Shown here in pieces: positions 19,059 through 20,234 of a DNA stretch of 20,234 bases. The DNA lies in NCBI GenBank assembly GCA_003568945.1, contig BDIP01000384.1:1-20234 (forward strand). The letters run 5' to 3'. Below the pieces are notes generated by a model, which was not told where the DNA came from, searched no databases, and saw only the letters and a program-made list of their open reading frames with translations. Made by a program: the position numbers and the translations under genes. Each line of letters begins with the position of its first letter. Position 1 is the stretch's first letter. This DNA comes from Kipferlia bialata (lineage: Eukaryota > Fornicata).

Positions 19059-20059
19059 GGAAGAGTGAGTGTTGAGGTAGAGGAGGGCCCTTCAGAATAG
19101 CTAGAGGTCAGAATGGAATACAAGATTCAGCTTTCAACTAGAGAGAGTATGTACAGATAGAGAGTACCTGACTCACTGACCGACGGCACTATATCAGCAA
19201 TATGGTACCTCTCTCTCTCTCCTATATATATATATACATATACACATATATATAGTATATATACTATATATACTATATATAGCACCTGGCTCACTGACTG
19301 ATGGCACCATGTCTGCTATCGGGGTGGGTGCATCCCCCTGGGCACTCCTGCCCATGCAGCCACACATCAGACTCACCCTGGGGTCAGGATCGCGTGGAAT
19401 ATACGGTAAAGTATGAATCTGTGCACTTGACTACTGGTACTCTGTGTCTCCCTCTCACTACACACATATATACCCAGATCAATACCTCCTCCTATCACTC
19501 CTGTCCCTCTCCCTCTCCCTGTCTATGTCTCTGTGGACTGGACTGGGACAGGCAGAGTTGGACTGAGAGAGAGAGGTCGTTACAGAGTCTGAGAAGGTTA
19601 GTAAGGAGATAATTACAGTGCTGATGTATATATGTGAAGAAGAGAGCGGGGACAGGCAGAGTTGGACTGGGAGAGGGAAGTGGTGACAGAGTCTATGTGG
19701 TTAGAATAGTATAGTCATACTATTATTATACATACAACGTATATACATAGGGCAGAGTTGGACTGAGAGAGAGAGGTCGTAACCGAGTCTGGCTGATTAG
19801 ATTAACAATAGATAACTGAGAATGCCACAAACACATCGCATGGTTGGACATGGTCCAGAACACCCATATGTATCCATAAACAAAACACTAATGACTCATA
19901 TATTTACCTCAAATCACTGCGTGGGGACAGTATATACAATATATACAATAAGTACTGTATAGTTATACCTCTTATCACTGCGTGGGGACTGTCACTCTGC
20001 TTGGCCATGACCAGTGATGCAAGGGTGTCATCGGTCTCCAGAGACTCACTGGCACGGGC
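13764..20059 (-). CDS. FAM135: FAM135-like serine esterase (DUF676 alpha/beta hydrolase), 21 exons seen, 5' part outside the window
   Basis: Exons in gene order: 19969-20059, 19486-19588, 19286-19377, 18887-18974, 18565-18642, 18009-18113, 17381-17650, 17239-17330, 16668-16728, 16431-16519, 16135-16229, 15889-15957, 15625-15716, 15435-15512, 15276-15332, 14988-15069, 14680-14738, 14526-14593, 14320-14414, 14016-14095, 13764-13830 (TAG 13764-13766). They give 636 residues. The C-terminal 290 match the FAM135/DUF676 hydrolase: LTVFVHGFRGSSGDVRLLR (oxyanion region), VDFVGHSLGGVIIRSAL (nucleophile Ser about 447), LLTFNAPHAGTVSG, RRIILVTAVGDGFVSP (Asp about 547) and GRTAHI (His about 613). The N-terminal part has helical stretches (LLYLNALLAKLNLVEPAM) and low-complexity E/R and Pro/Ser/Thr tracts, as expected before the hydrolase. 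The natural substrate of the family is not known to me. The hydrolase looks intact. The first visible exon begins in phase 0, so more exons lie to the right. Confidence 0.87.
13831..14015 (-). repeat. Diverged donor-edge copy in the last esterase intron
   Basis: Positions 13905-13945 (read on the - strand) repeat part of the exon 14016-14095. The copy reads HASILNEKLG against DASILDEKLG, with most changes at third codon positions. Confidence 0.7.
14016..14095 (-). other. Candidate catalytic-histidine exon of the esterase
   Basis: The exon ends in EKLGRTAHI, with the His codon at 14021-14023. FAM135 has GRAAHI at the matching place. The assignment of this His to the triad is by position and family likeness only. 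Confidence 0.7.
14096..14319 (-). repeat. Acceptor-edge copy in an esterase intron
   Basis: Positions 14169-14222 repeat the 5' edge of exon 14016-14095 (TGGCAGTCATCTTGAG on the + strand) plus its acceptor side. A TA tract separates copy and exon. Confidence 0.85.
14526..14593 (-). other. Candidate catalytic-aspartate exon of the esterase
   Basis: The exon encodes RRIILVTAVGDGFVSPLTAL. The Asp codon is 14554-14556, after a beta-strand as in alpha/beta hydrolases. FAM135 proteins have a like segment (VVLVGSLQDRYVPYHS, from memory). Confidence 0.7.
14634..14671. repeat. (GA)n microsatellite, one of many
   Basis: A nearly pure GA tract sits in the esterase intron just upstream (in gene order) of the acceptor for exon 14526-14593. 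Read on the coding strand it is CT-rich, serving as pyrimidine tract. The same role is played by CT tracts on the + strand in the TBC gene (for example 2345-2374 and 4833-4866). Confidence 0.85.
14739..14987 (-). repeat. Donor-edge copy in an esterase intron
   Basis: Positions 14818-14870 repeat the 3' edge of exon 14988-15069. The copy reads ETSRRDLNLS against ETSLRDLNLM, and four of the changes are silent. The donor place reads GGAATG, so GT is lost. Confidence 0.83.
15070..15275 (-). repeat. Two acceptor-edge copies in an esterase intron
   Basis: The segment GAGGACACAATGGCACTA (+ strand), the 5' edge of exon 14988-15069 and its acceptor, is repeated at 15129-15178 and 15217-15258. GA tracts lie between. 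Confidence 0.87.
15435..15512 (-). other. Nucleophile exon of the esterase (GHSLGG)
   Basis: The exon encodes FVGHSLGGVIIRSALETELL. The serine codon of the G-x-S-x-G elbow is 15497-15499. The upstream donor is GTACGT at 15619-15624; choosing it gives phase 2 and restores Val-Asp-Phe before the motif. Confidence 0.88.
15717..16134 (-). repeat. Short acceptor-edge copies flanking exon 15889-15957
   Basis: Positions 15783-15820 repeat the 5' edge of exon 15625-15716 (GATGGAGTGCGTGGTGTACT). Positions 16003-16020 repeat GGAGGACCTGA from the 5' edge of exon 15889-15957. Confidence 0.78.
16135..16229 (-). other. Esterase exon with the first strand and HG motif
   Basis: The exon encodes GIHLTVFVHGFRGSSGDVRL. 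FAM135 proteins have VVFVHGLDGNSTDLRLVR here. It marks the start of the hydrolase domain, about residue 365 of the visible part. Confidence 0.88.
16230..16430 (-). repeat. Donor-edge copy in an esterase intron
   Basis: Positions 16314-16345 repeat CACACCTCTCCTGCCTGGCA (+ strand), the 3' edge of exon 16431-16519 with its donor. Confidence 0.85.
16729..17238 (-). repeat. Three donor-edge copies in an esterase intron
   Basis: The 3' edge of exon 17239-17330 recurs at 17125-17178, 17006-17061 and 16838-16880. The last is the most diverged and furthest from the exon. All three share GTCATTGACAG (coding strand) where the exon has GCCATAGACAG. Confidence 0.9.
17651..18008 (-). repeat. Acceptor-edge copies in an esterase intron
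   Basis: The 5' edge of exon 17381-17650 (CCAAACACATCCTCGGGGCC on the + strand) is repeated at 17778-17818 and 17875-17915. A very short piece (GATCCACCTAGGG) is at 17693-17705. Confidence 0.88.
18114..18564 (-). repeat. Donor and acceptor copies in an esterase intron
   Basis: Donor-side copies of exon 18565-18642 are at 18482-18515 and 18410-18447. Acceptor-side copies of exon 18009-18113 are at 18203-18248 and 18306-18350 (CGGCACAGCAGATCAGCCAT). Confidence 0.88.
18643..18886 (-). repeat. Acceptor-edge copy with mostly silent changes
   Basis: Positions 18720-18775 repeat the 5' edge of exon 18565-18642. On the coding strand the copy reads RKLVVHVTTHPSMC against RKLVAHVTTHPNMC. Of seven changes, five are silent. 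Confidence 0.87.
18975..19285 (-). repeat. Donor and acceptor copies in an esterase intron
   Basis: The donor copy at 19165-19203 reads IADIVPSVSES against IADMVPSVSEP in the exon; five of seven changes are silent. The acceptor copy of exon 18887-18974 is at 19071-19107. CA/TA tract 19013-19058 lies between that copy and its exon. Confidence 0.85.
19589..19968 (-). repeat. Donor and acceptor copies in the first complete esterase intron
   Basis: A donor copy of exon 19969-20059 is at 19901-19932 (ATCACTGCGTGGGGACAG). Acceptor copies of exon 19486-19588 are at 19646-19704 and 19750-19800 (GGCAGAGTTGGACTGAGAGA). Confidence 0.87.
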
Positions 20060-20181
20060 CTAGGGGTCAGATGCCCATAAATATATATATATATATATAT
20101 ACATAGGGAGAGAGATAGAGAGCGAGAGAGAGTCATCTGTCTCAAGGGAGTCACTGGCACGGGCCTAATAGTCATATGCTC

Positions 20182-20234
<53 letters not shown>
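20060..20234 (-). repeat. Acceptor-edge copy and microsatellite at the right edge
   Basis: Positions 20129-20167 repeat the 5' edge of exon 19969-20059 (GTCACTGGCACGGGCCTA on the + strand). TA tracts lie at 20080-20102 and 20181-20205, and the window ends in a GA repeat. The next upstream exon is not reached. Confidence 0.85.

Noticed and set aside
1-20234. Transposons, LINE/SINE or virus-derived elements as the source of the repeats
   Set aside because: No transposase, reverse transcriptase or capsid-like frame, no terminal repeats and no target-site duplications were seen. Each repeat family is private to one intron and matches its own exon.

Overview
The window is nuclear DNA of an intron-rich eukaryote, most likely a protist. 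It holds parts of three protein genes cut into short exons (46-488 nt) by more than 50 GT-AG introns. Introns are rich in TA, CT and CA/TG microsatellites, exons are GC-richer, and the visible stops are TGA and TAG under the standard code. No rRNA, tRNA, CRISPR array, retroelement or DNA transposon was recognised. A free-living metamonad such as Kipferlia is my guess for the organism. It rests on general character only and is not shown by the sequence.

Layout. (1) 759-9269, + strand: a TBC1D5-like Rab GTPase-activating protein in 23 exons. It has both catalytic fingers and a short C-terminal coiled coil, and its 5' end is not resolved. (2) 9500-13294, - strand: a complete multi-pass membrane protein in 12-13 exons. 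It resembles the transmembrane acyltransferase group (acyltransferase-3 / HGSNAT / OpgC), with moderate confidence. It is tail-to-tail with the TBC gene across about 230 bp. (3) 13764-20059, - strand: the C-terminal 636 residues of a FAM135-like serine esterase (DUF676 fold) in 21 exons, running off the right edge. It lies 469 bp upstream of the membrane gene in the same orientation. Exon phases close at every junction in all three models, which is the main support for the boundaries. The genes suggest membrane traffic (RabGAP) and lipid or acyl chemistry (esterase, acyltransferase-like), but no shared pathway can be shown.

The striking feature is inside the introns. About 33 of some 54 introns carry one to six partial copies of the neighbouring exon's edge together with its splice site: either exon 3' end plus GT donor, or polypyrimidine-AG acceptor plus exon 5' end. 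I count roughly 70 by eye. Copies are separated by microsatellite spacers. Almost all introns of about 165 nt or more have copies, and introns shorter than that have none, so copying seems to account for intron length. One case (12433-12542) is a perfect 55-bp tandem duplication, apparently recent. Several older copies differ from the exon mainly at third codon positions. Innermost copies tend to have lost GT or AG. This looks like continuing intron growth by repeated duplication of exon edges, and I treat it as the main candidate for an undescribed process.
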